Origin: Mesostigma viride | Lineage: Eukaryota > Streptophyta > Mesostigmatophyceae > Mesostigmatales > Mesostigmataceae | DNA length: 64,000 nucleotides | Direction of reading: 5' to 3' | Assembly: GCA_009746045.1 (NCBI GenBank) | Contig: RPFO01000231.1 | Location: 65,001-129,000 of the forward strand | Shown here: positions 22,185 to 34,089 of the stretch, piece after piece | How the letters are laid out: each line of letters starts with the position of its first letter | Position numbering within the stretch: position 1 is the first letter of the stretch | Notes under the pieces: model-generated | What the model was told of the DNA's origin: nothing | The model's input: the letters and a program-made list of their open reading frames with translations, nothing else | The model's database searches: none | Translations under genes and position numbers: made by a program

Positions 22185-23039
22185 CTCATTCTCATTCTGC
22201 CTCAAACTGGGTCTCTGTCTCATTGCTCCCATCCTCCATAGCATGTACCTGCAAGGACAGGCACAATTGGGTTCCAATCACAAGCATTGTAAAAGGCAAA
22301 CCCATCAGTTCTTTTGACACCAGTACCGGGCTCCGATACCATGTCGTACCGGCTATGTCATGCTGCGCACCGGCAACGACGCGGTCTTCACCGGTCAAGC
22401 CTGGCGGGCGGTGTGTGCTGAACACCGCGTACACCCGGAGTTCTCTGCACCTTACTGCCCTGAGCAGAACGGCGTGGCGGAGCGGCTTTGGGGCCTGACA
22501 ATGGGCATGACGCTGGCGATGTTGACACACGCCGGCTTGGGGAAGGCATACTGGGCTCTCCAGTGTGCTATTTATATCCTCAACCGCCTGCTCCTTGAAT
22601 CCTGGTGATGCCAAGCCACACTTTTTGCTGATCTGTCGCACATGCGAATTTTTGGCTGCCCAGCCTGGCATCGTGTGGAAGGGCATCGTGGCAAGCTGGA
22701 GGCCAAGGCCATGCCTGGCATTTTCGTCGGTTACGCTCCCGACTCGCCGGCATACCTGATCTTGGACTCCGCCACTCGCACTTTGGTGCAACGTCGCCAC
22801 GTGGCCTACAATGAGGCCTGGCGCAATGACGCCCTGCCATCACCTCTGCTGTTGCCGTCACTGGTGGAGGGGGAGGAGGCTTCCGAGCTTCTGCTGCCAC
22901 CCGTCACTGAGGCTTCTCTCCCTGGGCCTGATGCTACTGTGGACCTACCGCCCTCTGGTCCTGTGACTAGAGCCATGGCGTGGTGTGCCGCTGCCAGCAG
23001 TGAGGACACTGTTGTGGGCGATGCCAGCAGTGGGGACAC

Positions 23040-23450
23040 TGCTTCGGGGGATGCCAATGGTGAGGGGGGCTCGCCGCTGGAGGCTGCTTCGGGGGATGCC
23101 GGTGGTGAGGGGGGCTTGCCACTTGAGGCTGCTTCGGGGGATGCCAGTGGTGAGGGGGGCTTGCCACTGGAGGCTGCTTCGGGGGATGCCAGTGGTGAGG
23201 GGGGCTCGCCGCTGGAGGCTGCTTCGGGGGATGCCAGTGGTGAGGGGGGCTCGCCGCTGGAGGCTGCTTCGGGGGATGCCAGTGGTGAGGGGGGCTCGCC
23301 GCTGGAGGCTGCTTCGGGGGATGCCAGTGGTGAGGGGGGCTCGCCGCTGGAGGCTGCTTCGGGGGATGCCAGTGGTGAGGGGGGCTCGCCGCTGGAGGCT
23401 GCTTCGGGGGATGCCAGTGGTGAGGGGGGCTCGCCACTGGAGGAGGCGCC
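23040..23450 (+). repeat. 45-bp coding minisatellite in the copia integrase-RT linker (plus copy)
   Basis: About nine tandem units translate as GDASGEGGSPLEAAS. The linker between integrase and reverse transcriptase is a permissive, low-complexity region in copia elements. The unit length keeps the frame. Confidence 0.9.
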
Positions 23451-24589
23451 AGCGCCAAGTCTTGTGCCCCATTCCGCTGACTCTGCCCCACCTGCTGCGT
23501 CGTCGAGCCCAAGTCCAAGTACCGCTGTTACCCCTCACGCCGCGGTGGCGCCCCTGTCGACCCATGTGCCTGCACCAACGGCTACCTCACCTACACCGAC
23601 GTCAAGTGTTGCTCGCATGCAACAAGTCGTCAACTCTTTGAGGGCAACCAGGCCTGCGGCAGCCATGGTAACAGTCGATGACAATGAAATGATGCATAGC
23701 GAATTCGCACAGGCACCCCTCGCGACAGAGCACACAGAACCTGGCTATTATTTCTCCCGTCTTCCCCCCCCGCCGGGCCCGGTATTTTCAACAGTATCAT
23801 CTCGTATGTGACATCTGTGATGAGGTGCATTTCACCCACAATGCTGCAGCCCCTTTGCCGGTTTCTTTTCGTGCAGCCAATGCCAGTCCCGAGTGGCGGG
23901 CAGCCATGCGCAGTGAGCCAGACAGCGTAGAATCCCATGCAGTATACGAGCTGGTGCATCCTTCTTCCCTGCCTGCCCACGCCAAGGTACTTCCGTCATG
24001 GTGGGTGTTTGCCGTGAAGGCCGACGGGCGCCACAAGGCTCGTTTTGTAGTCAAGGCCTTTCCCAACGTGAGGGTATCGATTTTAATGATGTTTTCAGCC
24101 CCACCGTGCACAGTTCCACTATTCGCCTCGCTGTAGCTTTTGCAGCGTCGACTGGATATTGCATCAAGCAGCTTGATGTACGAACAGCCTCCTTGTATGC
24201 CGAGCTCGAGGAATCCGTGTTTGTGCACCCTCCCCCTAGTTTCTAGCAGCGCGCCCCTGACGGCAACGTCATGGTGTGGCGACTTAAATAATAGCCAGGT
24301 TCTGTGTGCTCTGTCGCGAGGGGTGCCTGTGCGAATTCGCCATGCATCATTTCATTGTCATCGATTGTTACCATGGCTGCCGCAGGCCTGGTTGCCCGCA
24401 AGGAGTTGACGATTTGTTGCATGCGAGCAACACTTGACGTCGGTGTAGGCGAGGTAGCCGTTGGTGCAGGCACATGGGTCGACAGGGGCACCTCCGCGGC
24501 GTGAGGGGTAGCAGCGGTACTTGGACTTGGGCTCGACGACGCAGCAGGTGGGGCAGAGTCAGTGGAATGGGGCACAGGACTTGGCGCTG

Positions 24590-25135
24590 GCGCCTCCTCC
24601 AGTGGCGAGCCCCCCTCACCACTGGCATCCCCTGAAGCAGCCTCCAGCGGCGAGCCCCCCTCACCACTGGCATCCCCCGAAGCAGCCTCCAGCGGCGAGC
24701 CCCCCTCACCACTGGCATCCCCCGAAGCAGCCTCCAGCAGCGAGCCCCCCTCACCACTGGCATCCCCCGAAGCAGCCTCCAGCGGCGAGCCCCCCTCACC
24801 ACTGGCATCCCCCGAAGCAGCCTCAAGTGGCAAGCCCCCCTCACCACCGGCATCCCCCGAAGCAGCCTCCAGTGGCGAGCCCCCCTCACCACTGGCATCC
24901 CCCAAGGCAACCTCCAACGGCGAGCCCCCCTCACCACTGGCATCCCCTGAAGCAGCCTCCAGTGGCGAGCCCCCCTCACCACTGGCATCCCCCGAAGCAG
25001 CCTCCAACGGCGAGCCCCCCTCACCACTGGCATCCCCCGAAGCAGCCTCAAGTGGCAAGCCCCCCTCACCACCGGCATCCCCCGAAGCAGCCTCCAACGG
25101 CGAGCCCCCCTCACCACTGGCATCCCCCGAAGCAG
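24590..25135 (-). repeat. 45-bp coding minisatellite in the copia integrase-RT linker (minus copy)
   Basis: About twelve units of the same 45-bp repeat lie on the opposite strand. The copy number differs from that of the plus array, so the two arrays have changed length independently since the inverted arrangement arose. Confidence 0.9.
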
Positions 25136-26350
25136 TGTCCCCACTGCTGGCATCGCCCACAACAGTGTCCTCACTGCTGGCAGCGGCACGCCACGCCATG
25201 GCTCTAGTCACAGGACCAGAGGGCGGTAGGGCCAGAGTAGCATCAGGCCCAGGGACACAAGTCTCAGTGACGGGTGGCAGTAGAAGCTCGGAAGCCTCCT
25301 CCCCCTCCACCAGTGACGGCAGCAGCTGAGGTGATGGCAGGGCGTCATTGCGCCAGGCCTCATTGTAGGCCACGTGGCGACGTTGCACCAAAGTGCGAGT
25401 GGCGGAGTCCAGGATCAGGTATGCCGGCGAGTCGGGAGCGTAACCGACGAAAATGCCAGGCATGGCCTTGGCCTCCAGCTTGCCACGATGCCCTTCCACA
25501 CGATGCCAGGCTGGGCAGCCAAAAATTCGTAGTGCGACAGATCAGCGTAAAGTGTGGCGTGGCATCACCAGGATTCGAGGAGCAGGGCAGGCGGTTGAGG
25601 ATATCAATAGCACACTGGAGAGCCCAGTATGCCTTCCCCAAGCCGGCGTGTGTCAACATCGCCAGCGTCATGCCCATTCCCAGGCCCCAAAGCCGCTCTG
25701 CCACGCCGTTCTGCTCAGGGCAGTAAGGTGCGGAGAACTCCTGGTGTACGCGGTGTTCAGCACACACCGCCCGCCAGGCTTGACCGGTGAAGACCGCGTC
25801 GTAGCCGGTGCGCAGAACGACACAGCCGGCGAAGAAAGGACGAATCTCGCGGACGAGCAGCTCTGCAAACCGCCCCACCGCCTCGTCCTTGGACTTGAGC
25901 GGAAACCCCCATCGCCACCGAGTAGCATCGCCAGTGATGCCCAGAAAGGGGCGGGCTCCCCCCAGTGACTCCTCGCTCATCGGGCCCAGCAGGTCGCCAT
26001 GAAGCTTGGCACGCGGCACGGTGGATCGCCGCTGCCCTGGCGGAAATGGTGGCGCTTGATGAAGCCAGCCGGGCAGGACGGGCAGCCAGGCGCAGTTGGA
26101 CTCCTCGACGCCAGGTTAAATGCTGGTATGGCAGCCAGCTTCTTGATGCGATCGGCACCAGCATGGCCCAAACACCACTGCAGCAGCGGGCTGACCGGTC
26201 CCATGAGGCGTGCAGCTTCACCTGTCAGACAGGTCAGTAATGCTGCAAACAAGGCCTTGTCAGCCCTGTCATTCTCCTCAGAGCCCAGCAGAACAGCATC
26301 CAGGCTGACTAAAAGCCACAGATTTGAGCTGAGGAGTAAGCTGCACCAAA

Positions 26351-27298
26351 GGGCATGGTTAAGGAGGGTGGGCGGGGTCTTATTTACCTATAGGCCCACT
26401 TTCGTCTACCGAAACATAAGGAGGTAAGAAATGCGATTGAGGGGTAGGGTATGTCTTAGGTAACGCAAGGGCACCACTGAATAAGGATGATGACCGTAGG
26501 TAGTAGGGATGGTATACCCTTCTCTAATAGAGAAATAGGCATAATGATCCCAGTTCTTATCCTGAAGAGGCAGTGCTAAATTCACTATTTATCTCTAAAT
26601 CTGCCACTCGCGGCGGCACCTGAGCCACCTCATAAGCCGTGTCTGGATAGGCCCACGAGACAGGAGGACGCATGGGGACAGCGGTAAGTCGGCCGGAGGG
26701 ACCTACAGGCGCCTGACTACGCCCCAACAAGGAGGAAGCCGCAGGCGGGGCCATAGGGCCAGAAGGAGCAGAAGATGGGTTATTATTATGGGGAGGACGA
26801 GAACTATTTAATGTCCCTTGAGCAGCGCTAACCTGCTGACGTGCCTCATACATGAGAGGGGGGCCAATAGGGGTACGACCTGCATTAAGGGAAGGGGTAG
26901 AGTTAAGGGGAGGCGTACTAACATGTAAAGTTTTACCCTGAGGGGTCAAATTCTGCGCAGTATATCCAGCGAATCACATGTATTGGGAAGGGTAGGGGAC
27001 TCACGGTTTATACCAGAGCATGTTGATGAATAGGAGACATATCTCCACCAAGGGAAGGATGAGAAGCCATGATAAAAGGAGAAATAAATAAAAAAGTTAT
27101 AGAGGAATAAATGACCCAATAGATCCTTATTAGAAACAGGAATTGTGAGAGAACCAAATTCTAATGTGATGGGAGTATCTGAAGAGGAAGAGGAGGACAC
27201 GATAGCTCGAGGAGGAGGAGGAGTCACAAAGGTAGGAGGAGCTTCGACGGTAGGACGTGTCAAATGAGGGGTAGCAGGGGGGGGGGGGGATAATCCTA
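26351..27298 (-). mobile_element. Ty3/gypsy fossil, gag part
   Basis: The minus strand carries a proline, serine and asparagine-rich, gag-like stretch (PPHNNNPSSAPSGPMAPPAA and neighbours) with a short N-terminal frame near 27,260. Assignment rests on position and orientation: it completes the order gag, protease, RT of the split element. The sequence similarity alone is weak. Broken. Confidence 0.5.
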
Positions 27299-27909
27299 AT
27301 CGGTTTTCTCTGAATATAGTTTAATTAATGCATGCGGTAAAGATAGGGTCGCTATGCCTTGGCCTGGATGTGGAAGGCTGTCTGCCACATGGGCTGACTA
27401 ATTCGATTTGTACAAAGGGTTTCTTGTTCGCCCGAATGTTCCTTGGATGACCCGGTTGTTTATAAGGGTCGGTGGCTATTAATTAGTGATCCGAGAAAAT
27501 TAATTGTAGGTTTTATACGACTTGCTTGCAAAGATTCGTGTTTGGTTGCACCAGCTGAGGTTAGGTGGGGACCTGTAGGGTCGGCTGGTTGCTTAACGAA
27601 TCTTTGGCTGATTTGGGTTCTTTAGTGAGCCGTGATTAATTATTGTATAGTGGATTCGGACCGGCCCAAGGGGTCGATGGGCAAGTTTTATGTTTGTCAG
27701 TCTTGGGAACCTTGTACAACTACCTGTACGGTTAACGCACTAGCCTGGGGGTGCGTGGCCACGTTGTTTGTAGTGGCGTTTTCAGCACTGTTCAGGCCGG
27801 CATGTGACGCATGCCGGTGTTAATTAATTTAGGATGATGTCAGCTTGTGTGTCGGCGGGCCATGCCTTAAGCAAGCTAGGCAGGCAATGATCCGCAATTG
27901 TTTCTTTCA
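27299..27909. repeat. 611-bp direct repeat, left copy
   Basis: Near-identical to 28,871-29,481. It begins ATCGGTTTTCTCTGAATATA and ends TTGTTTCTTTCA. Read on the minus strand it starts TGAAAG and carries a short conserved frame ending WPADTQADIILN-stop. It could be an LTR-like end or a duplicated gene tail. Canonical TG...CA ends and a primer site are not evident. Confidence 0.8.
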
Positions 27910-28870
27910 CAATGGCGGCAATGGCCGCCTGTGCAAAATTGCACATTCTAGCGCGGGTTGCATCTGTCTTGTAGCCGAGGCAGATGGTGGCACAACCGCT
28001 AAGTTGTCCGACCAAGCATAGTATAGTTGGTCGTGCAACGGAAAGAAAATTTAAATGTACCCCCATGTCGTTTTCCCCGGCTGCAGGTCTTTTTGACATG
28101 GGCGAAGGATGGGGCGCTACTTCGGCGGTTTGACCAGCTTCGGCGGAGCTGTTTATAAGTTTCTAAAACAGCTCTAGTGTCACATCGCAGGCTTGCCACC
28201 TTGCGATGGTGCGTGGGACGTGACCTGGACTCAAAAGGTCCTGAACCAGGTTCCTGTCAGCAACGGCCTGTTTTTCTCATAAATTATTTTTTGTGGCGGC
28301 AGGTCAGTTGTCCAGCTGCCCCTGCCGAGGAGGGGTAGTTGGGGACAATAGGAGCCGCGCGAGAGTTGCGCTCCGAAGCTAAAATTTTCCCTATTGCGAG
28401 ACTCGAGTTGGGGAGGGCGTCTTAGGGAGGCGAGGCTACGCCAGACCTTTGTCGTTCCTTTTCGTCTCAGCACCTGCTGCGCGGCTCAGTCTATTATGGT
28501 GTCGTAAAACCTCTTTCCTTTTTGGACGGTTCCGGAATTGCGAAATGCTGGCTCTTTTTGGGGCTTGCTTTTGGGGTGGTCACCGGCTTGTGTCGCATTG
28601 TAACCAGCGGGCCCCTGCGGGGGTTAATATAGCCTAGCCCGGGCTGAGTCGCCATTTAAGATGTTGCGACACGCTCTTTCGCGCACGGTGGTCATGAGTT
28701 TAATCGGCGCAATGGGGTTGGCGCCAGGGGGGGGTAATTGGGTGGAGGCTTCTTGCTTCCGCGTGCGGATTGAGAAACCTTAAGGCCACTGTTAACTGCT
28801 GCATTTGTGGCAGGGCTCCACTTATTGTATTCAATCAAATGCTGGTCTTCTTGGGAGCTCAGTGATCTTC
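27910..28870. other. interval between the 611-bp direct repeats
   Basis: About 960 bp without a recognisable domain. On the minus strand a frame begins near 28,099 (MSKRPAAGENDMGVHLNF), contains a stretch LSVARPTILCLVGQLSGCAT, and runs into the conserved tail of the left repeat. No reverse transcriptase, gag or transposase is seen. If the repeats are LTRs, this is a small non-autonomous element. Confidence 0.4.
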
Positions 28871-29481
28871 ATCGGTTTTCTCTGAATATAGTTTAATTAA
28901 CGCATGCGGGAAAGATAGGGCCGCTATGCCTTGGCCTGGATGTGGAAAGCTGTCTGCCACATGGGCTGACTAATTCGATCTGTACAAAGGGTTTCCTGTT
29001 CGCCCGAATTTTCCTTGGATGACCCGGTTGTTTATAAGGGTCGGTGGCTATTAATTAGTGGTCCGAGAAAATTAATTGTAGGTTTTATACGACTTGCTTG
29101 CAAAGATTCGTGTTTGGTTGCACCAGCTGAGGTTAGGTGGGGACCTGTAGGGTCGGCTGGTTGCTTAACGAATCTTTGGCTGATTTGGGTTCTTTAGTGA
29201 GTCGTAATTAATTATTGTATAGTGGATTCGGACCGGCCCAAGGGGTCGATGGGCAAGTTTTATGTTTGTCAGTCTTGGGAACCTTGTACAACTACCTGTA
29301 CGGTTAACGCACTAGCCTGGGGGTGCGTGGCCACGTTGTTTGTAGTGGCGTTTTCAGCACTGCTCAGGCTGGCGTGTGACGCATGCCGGTGTTAATTAAT
29401 TTAGGATGATGTCAGCTTGTGTGTCGGCGGGCCATGCCTTAAGCAAGCTAGGCAGGCGATGATCCGCAATTGTTTCTTTCA
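28871..29481. repeat. 611-bp direct repeat, right copy
   Basis: Differs from the left copy by scattered substitutions. The minus-strand frame tail (KETIADHRLPSLLKAWPADT) is kept, joined here to a different upstream sequence. The two copies have diverged little, so the duplication is fairly recent. Confidence 0.8.
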
Positions 29482-31924
29482 GATTGACTATAAAACAAAC
29501 AAAATTGTTGTGCTTTCTCAAAGGACGCGAATTTCTTATAGCGGCATACAGAATAAGCACGATTCTTGACAAATACCCTGGCATCTGCCCTGGACAGCAT
29601 TATGGAGGACCAGCGAGGGGTAATCACCACGTAATATGTCTCTAAACTATTATCAAGTGCTAGTGGAGTCAGAAGGAGCGTGATATGGTGGACGTTGGCC
29701 CCGACAACGGAAGATTCATAGTAACTTACTTGGTCGGTCTTGAGAATTCCTCCGTTTTTCCCGAAATTTTAACTTTTGAATTCAATAATGGGTCAAAAAA
29801 GTAATCCTCAGGCTCCTCGAAAAGTAGAAGCAGAAGAGGTATGCAGAAGGGCAGCAGAAGGGGCAAAGAAGATGAATGATAATCAAACCGTTACTACAGA
29901 CACCAAGATTCCAGCGCGATGCCGTTTCACGTAAGCGCAGGCCGGCCAGAGGAAGGGTAGGAGCGTGTCTGCTGTGCGGGAACGGTCACACAAAACGCCT
30001 ATAGCAGCACGCAAGCTCGAAAAGTGGCAGGAACGTGGGCCGCCTCCACTAACTCGAATCCGACACAAAAAGTTCAACCTTACAAGCCAGAACTTACTGC
30101 AAAGCAGTTGTGAAAACGTTGTCGTAGGAAAAGAACCTTTCTAACTCTCTACTTGACGATTTCAGCTTGAGCGAGTCTAGCTTCATGGCAGGGGTGTCCA
30201 AAATGCTGGCAGCACCAACTCAGCATGCTTGTCGGCGAATCGATCACTACCTGACAAGAAACTACTGTCCTGGCGGCGAAAAGATAATAGCGCAAATGGA
30301 TTGTCGTGTATTCGCAGAGGATTGTTGCGATAATGGCGCGAATGGATCGTCGTAGCTCTCTACACTGAAACCTAAACCTCCGGAACAATCGTTACGCCGC
30401 GGTTCTCCCCTGCTGCCGCGGCCTCTACCTATCGAATGGCCTCCATGCCTAACCTGACCTAGACCAGTTAATCCGGAAGGTGAGCCACGTTGCCTTGCGA
30501 AAGACCTATGAGCCGACAAAGATCTCAATTCGTGTATATACGAATGTCCAAAATGTGCCATTAACCACATCAACTCAGAACTTAAGCCTGAGACAATAGT
30601 CAAAAAACGCCATGACCCTAGCTAAATGTGTTACAAATCATAACACAAACCGAGTGTCTACCAAGTGGTAGGACGACACGTAAATGATCACCATTGTGTG
30701 TGCTCAGGCCAACAAGGATCGTCGCACCAGAAAACACGCAGGACCACTAGCTGACATCTACGGAGAAGGACACCAATGGTCCAGCCATAAAGTACGCGGC
30801 GCAACGCTACGACACTATAACTACAAGTACAAACGGTAGGATGACAGGACCGGGTGACCTCCAGTAGATAGAATCTAACTGCGAACGTAGGCGTAGTCAA
30901 ATCGAACGGACTTGACACCGAATTAACGGCCTAACTAACGCAGTTTGTTACGTGCTGTAACAGATTGGTATGTATACAACTCTTCATCAGGGGGAAGTGG
31001 CACCGCAAGGATTAGCACGTCAGAGGGGGGAGAGACAAGGTAAGTGTTTTGCACATCTAAGTCCTTAAATAAGGAATAATCAGTAGGCATGGCCTAAATG
31101 CCAGCGCACGGATCGGCGGAGTTGCGCTTGGGTCAACTAAGGCCCTCGCACGTATGATGGCCAGGTAGGATTTATTCTAAATTCCAAAACACTAGCTGCA
31201 CTAACAACCCTGGCGCCGGGCCAAGACATCCCAGTCATCACGTACACGGAGCGACACCACGGACACCATAAATATAAAGGCATCGACAGAACACTGGCGT
31301 GACCGAAACGTTCGATCGGGAGGTCATAAAGTATGAAATGTAGACTTGTCCAAATACAACGGACGTAACGCCAACGCATCTGCGTGGCTACTGCAGTTTG
31401 TTACGTGCCGCACCAGTGCAGTAAACACTCCACACCAAGATTCGTTGTGCTCATTTCCAGGTTCACTGCGCGCGGATCAGATGCCAAATAGTCCGCAATA
31501 TATTTGCTATATGCACTTGTCTTTGGACATTGATTTCACTGCGTGTTTGGCCGGTTTCTCCCATGAACACTTTGGTTTCGTGCAGGGCTGCCTTATTGGG
31601 GTAACAACGCTGCTTGGCCAGCTGTGGTGCCGTCCGCGCAACTGTCAGCCAGGAAGACATGATGGTTGCTACTGGTAACAGACTTTTTTTTAAGCTCCCT
31701 CTCAACATGCAGTGATGAGTGACCCCAGAAAATGAGAATGGGGCAATGGGCACGAATGTGCATGTGGCAGCCTGACCATCTAGACTGGGCAACAGTCATA
31801 ATGACTTTCCGACCATCAAACTCAATCGGATTAGACCTCGGTACGTGTCTGCTTGCCACATTCTTAATCGTGGTGTATCAGAAGTCAATGGCACCGTGAC
31901 TTGTACACCATGTGGAGGTTGTAT
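29482..31924. other. no recognisable gene; diverged repeats
   Basis: Two stretches, 30,660-31,000 and 31,140-31,400, belong to the diverged repeat family also seen near 4,200-4,520. A minus-strand frame of 113 codons (30,262-30,603) is rich in Arg, Gly and Ser (GGHSIGRGRGSRGEPRRND) and resembles an RGG-type RNA-binding tail, but nothing else supports a gene. The rest shows only short frames. Confidence 0.45.
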
Positions 31925-32040
31925 CACTAATTTTTATTAGAGAATTACTAGTAATTAAGTATTTACACGCAGACTGCGTCACGTGAGCATGAGTCCTCAG
32001 CGGGATGGACATGGGATGGAATGGATGATTAAGTAATGAA
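31925..32040 (-). mobile_element. LINE 3' tail fragment
   Basis: The complement carries the family's 3' signature: CATTCCATCCCATG, GAGGACTCATGCTCACGTGA and then an A/T-rich end. It matches the tails at 34,090, 39,088-39,795 and elsewhere. No coding part remains. Confidence 0.7.
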
Positions 32041-33489
32041 GGGGACAGGACATGCCCGAATTTTTCGGCGCCGTCCTAAAAATTCGCGGCACTGTCCGAG
32101 GTACCGTCCGTACCGTGAAAAGTGGGTGCACGGTGCGCGCACCCCTTGCGGAAGTGGCCATGGCGACTGCGTTCAGGCGAAACTACCACAATAGGGCAAG
32201 CGAAATGCAAAATATTTACTCGAATGTTACAGACTATGATTTTATGATGTTGGTTTGTGGCGGAAATTAGCTGGTTTACAATATCGCTGTTGTTTTTTTA
32301 TGCCATCGGCATGGGGGGTAATCTGAACTTTTTGGTCGCACTGAATGAAATAGAATTCATGATAGCAGCAGTAAAACCGCGGTTTTGGGGGTTGTTCTGA
32401 CCGTGATGCAGGCATTAATATCGGTGGCATCAAATTCTAAACCGAGCGGGTGCTTTTTGCCACATTTTCGGCCATTCTCGGTAAGTAATTGTTTAGACCT
32501 GCGCAGAGCGTGTCTGACCTGTCCATGGGAAAATGGCTCTTGTTGCGCGCCTGGGCGAGGGATTTACGAGGGCAAGGTACGTTTTTGTCGCGAATGTTAT
32601 CTGCTATCAGTGCTTTCTTCTATGAGCTCATCGTTTGAAGTTTTTTCTTCTATGAGCTCATCCTTCGAAGCTTTTGGGGCAGTTTCCGCCAGCTAGCTCG
32701 CCGTGGCTTGCCGTTGTGTTGTCGAATACCTGGCAGCTTTAGATTGTTTTCGTTGATGTTGTGGTCAGGGTCGCTTCAGTCGAAGCCTATAGCTTCTCGG
32801 AAAGGTTTAGGGCATTTCATGAAACATGTTCTGGCAAGGATGTTGTGAGTATGGACGCTTCTTGTTGTGTGAGAGTGACGCACCCTCTCTTTGCAGCGGC
32901 ATCACAGCGCTCATGCGCTGAAGGGCCGCCAATGGTTTCTTTGCATTTTATTGTGCAGAGATGGAAGTGTTATAGTAACGATAATATGGAGATATTGCAT
33001 TTGTGTGACGTACTGCATGTAGATAGCTGCCACTATTGCTTTATTTGAGCTTTCCCTTGTTATGATGATGTGACAAGACTACAATGTGCTGAGCCAACCA
33101 TGGTCGACATGGTTGTCTGCATGCAAGCTATGCATACCATGTTCCTACTTGGTTCCTTGCCCTCCATAGTCCCTGCTTGTTGCCCATGCCAGGTAGGGCA
33201 GTTTAGGAAGTGTTGTAGTGTTGATGAGCTTGGTTGGCATCAACCTTACACTCTAACATGGGATTTCTCATGGATCAGATGTAGATAGAAAATCCTGGTT
33301 AGGCATGTTAGTGCTACCATCGTTATTGCCATGCACATAGATACAAGGCTGGCCACGCTGGAGGGGCGGTGAAGGCGTATGAGGTCCGTGGCCACCCAAT
33401 TGTATTTTCTAAACATGTTCGGCATGGTTTTGGTGCATATTGGATGGCATATGAAGTGTCATTGTGCTTACCTGCTTACTGAGTGGTCC
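32041..33489. other. no recognisable gene
   Basis: Short frames only. A direct repeat of TTCTTCTATGAGCTCATC occurs at about 32,608 and 32,646. GTCCGAGGTACCGTCCGTACCGTG-type short repeats lie near 32,095. Frames of about 95 and 72 codons at 32,761-33,048 and 33,070-33,288 contain many cysteines but no known domain. Confidence 0.4.
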
Positions 33490-33905
33490 TTCGCGCCTTG
33501 TCAGGTGGTCACATATGCAGGCCATCAACCTGAGCAGTTCTTGTCACAATGACCCCCAACCTTGAGCACACGTTGTTGTCAGCGTGCAAGATATGTGCTT
33601 TGGCCAGTTTGCAGATGTCTTTGATGAAGAAGGAGGTGCTTGTGTGTCTAAATGGTTACTAAAACCTCCTCAGTGTAGCATCTAGATGGGAGGCCGTCTT
33701 GGAATGGTGGTAACTTGGGCAGGTCTTGTCAGAATGGCGTCAAACCTTTGACATAGGAGTTACCATATGTGCAGAGGATGGTAGCATGTGGTTTGGCCAG
33801 TTTTCACATGGCTTGGATGGATAAAGAGGTGTTAGTGTGGTTAAATACTAGCTAAAACCTCCGTTAGCGTCGTCACAGGTGGCAGCCTAGGAGTATGATT
33901 TCATC
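33490..33905. repeat. two diverged tandem copies of a repeat of about 200 bp
   Basis: Blocks recur in the same order in 33,500-33,690 and 33,720-33,890: TTGTCA-AATG, a TTGGCCAGTTT-CA-ATG core, GAGGTG-T-GTGTG and CTAAAACCTCC. Divergence is high. The function is unknown. Confidence 0.6.
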
Positions 33906-34089
33906 AACTAGGGCTGCACTTGCCAGAATGACCTGAAAATTTGGGGCTGCATGTCTCCCCACCTGTTATATTTGAAAATATGTGATATGACATTATTCCA
34001 TGTGTTTATGATTTTTTGTGTGTGTGTGGAAAAAAGTACCCCTTTTGCGAGAAAATCCATCAATGGGTCTAAATATTATTATTATGTGC

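Larger units (their letters stand above)
21250..26350. mobile_element. Ty1/copia debris nested in the Ty3/gypsy fossil
   Basis: Parts seen: an RNase H end on plus (PVYCDNTGAVTLGKDPIHPK, about 21,260-21,500) followed by a purine-rich tract and a probable LTR; a plus-strand integrase and reverse transcriptase region (about 22,350-24,290: CPEQNGVAERLWGL, KLEAKAMPGIFVGYAPDS, FNDVFSPTVHSSTIRLAVAF); and a minus-strand gag-end, GAG-pre-integrase and integrase copy (about 26,340-24,290: LGHAGADRIKKL, CPSCPAGFIKRHH). The plus and minus pol copies form inverted arms of about 1.4 kb meeting near 24,290. A leader with a tRNA-iMet-type primer-binding site (TGGTATCGGAGCC on minus, near 22,335) is also present. 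It is broken, with several breaks, and not one intact element. Confidence 0.8.

Noticed and set aside
22945-23641. Long antisense and shifted frames over the copia linker repeats
   Set aside because: The 45-bp unit keeps several frames open. Only the GDASGEGGSPLEAAS frame agrees with the flanking integrase.
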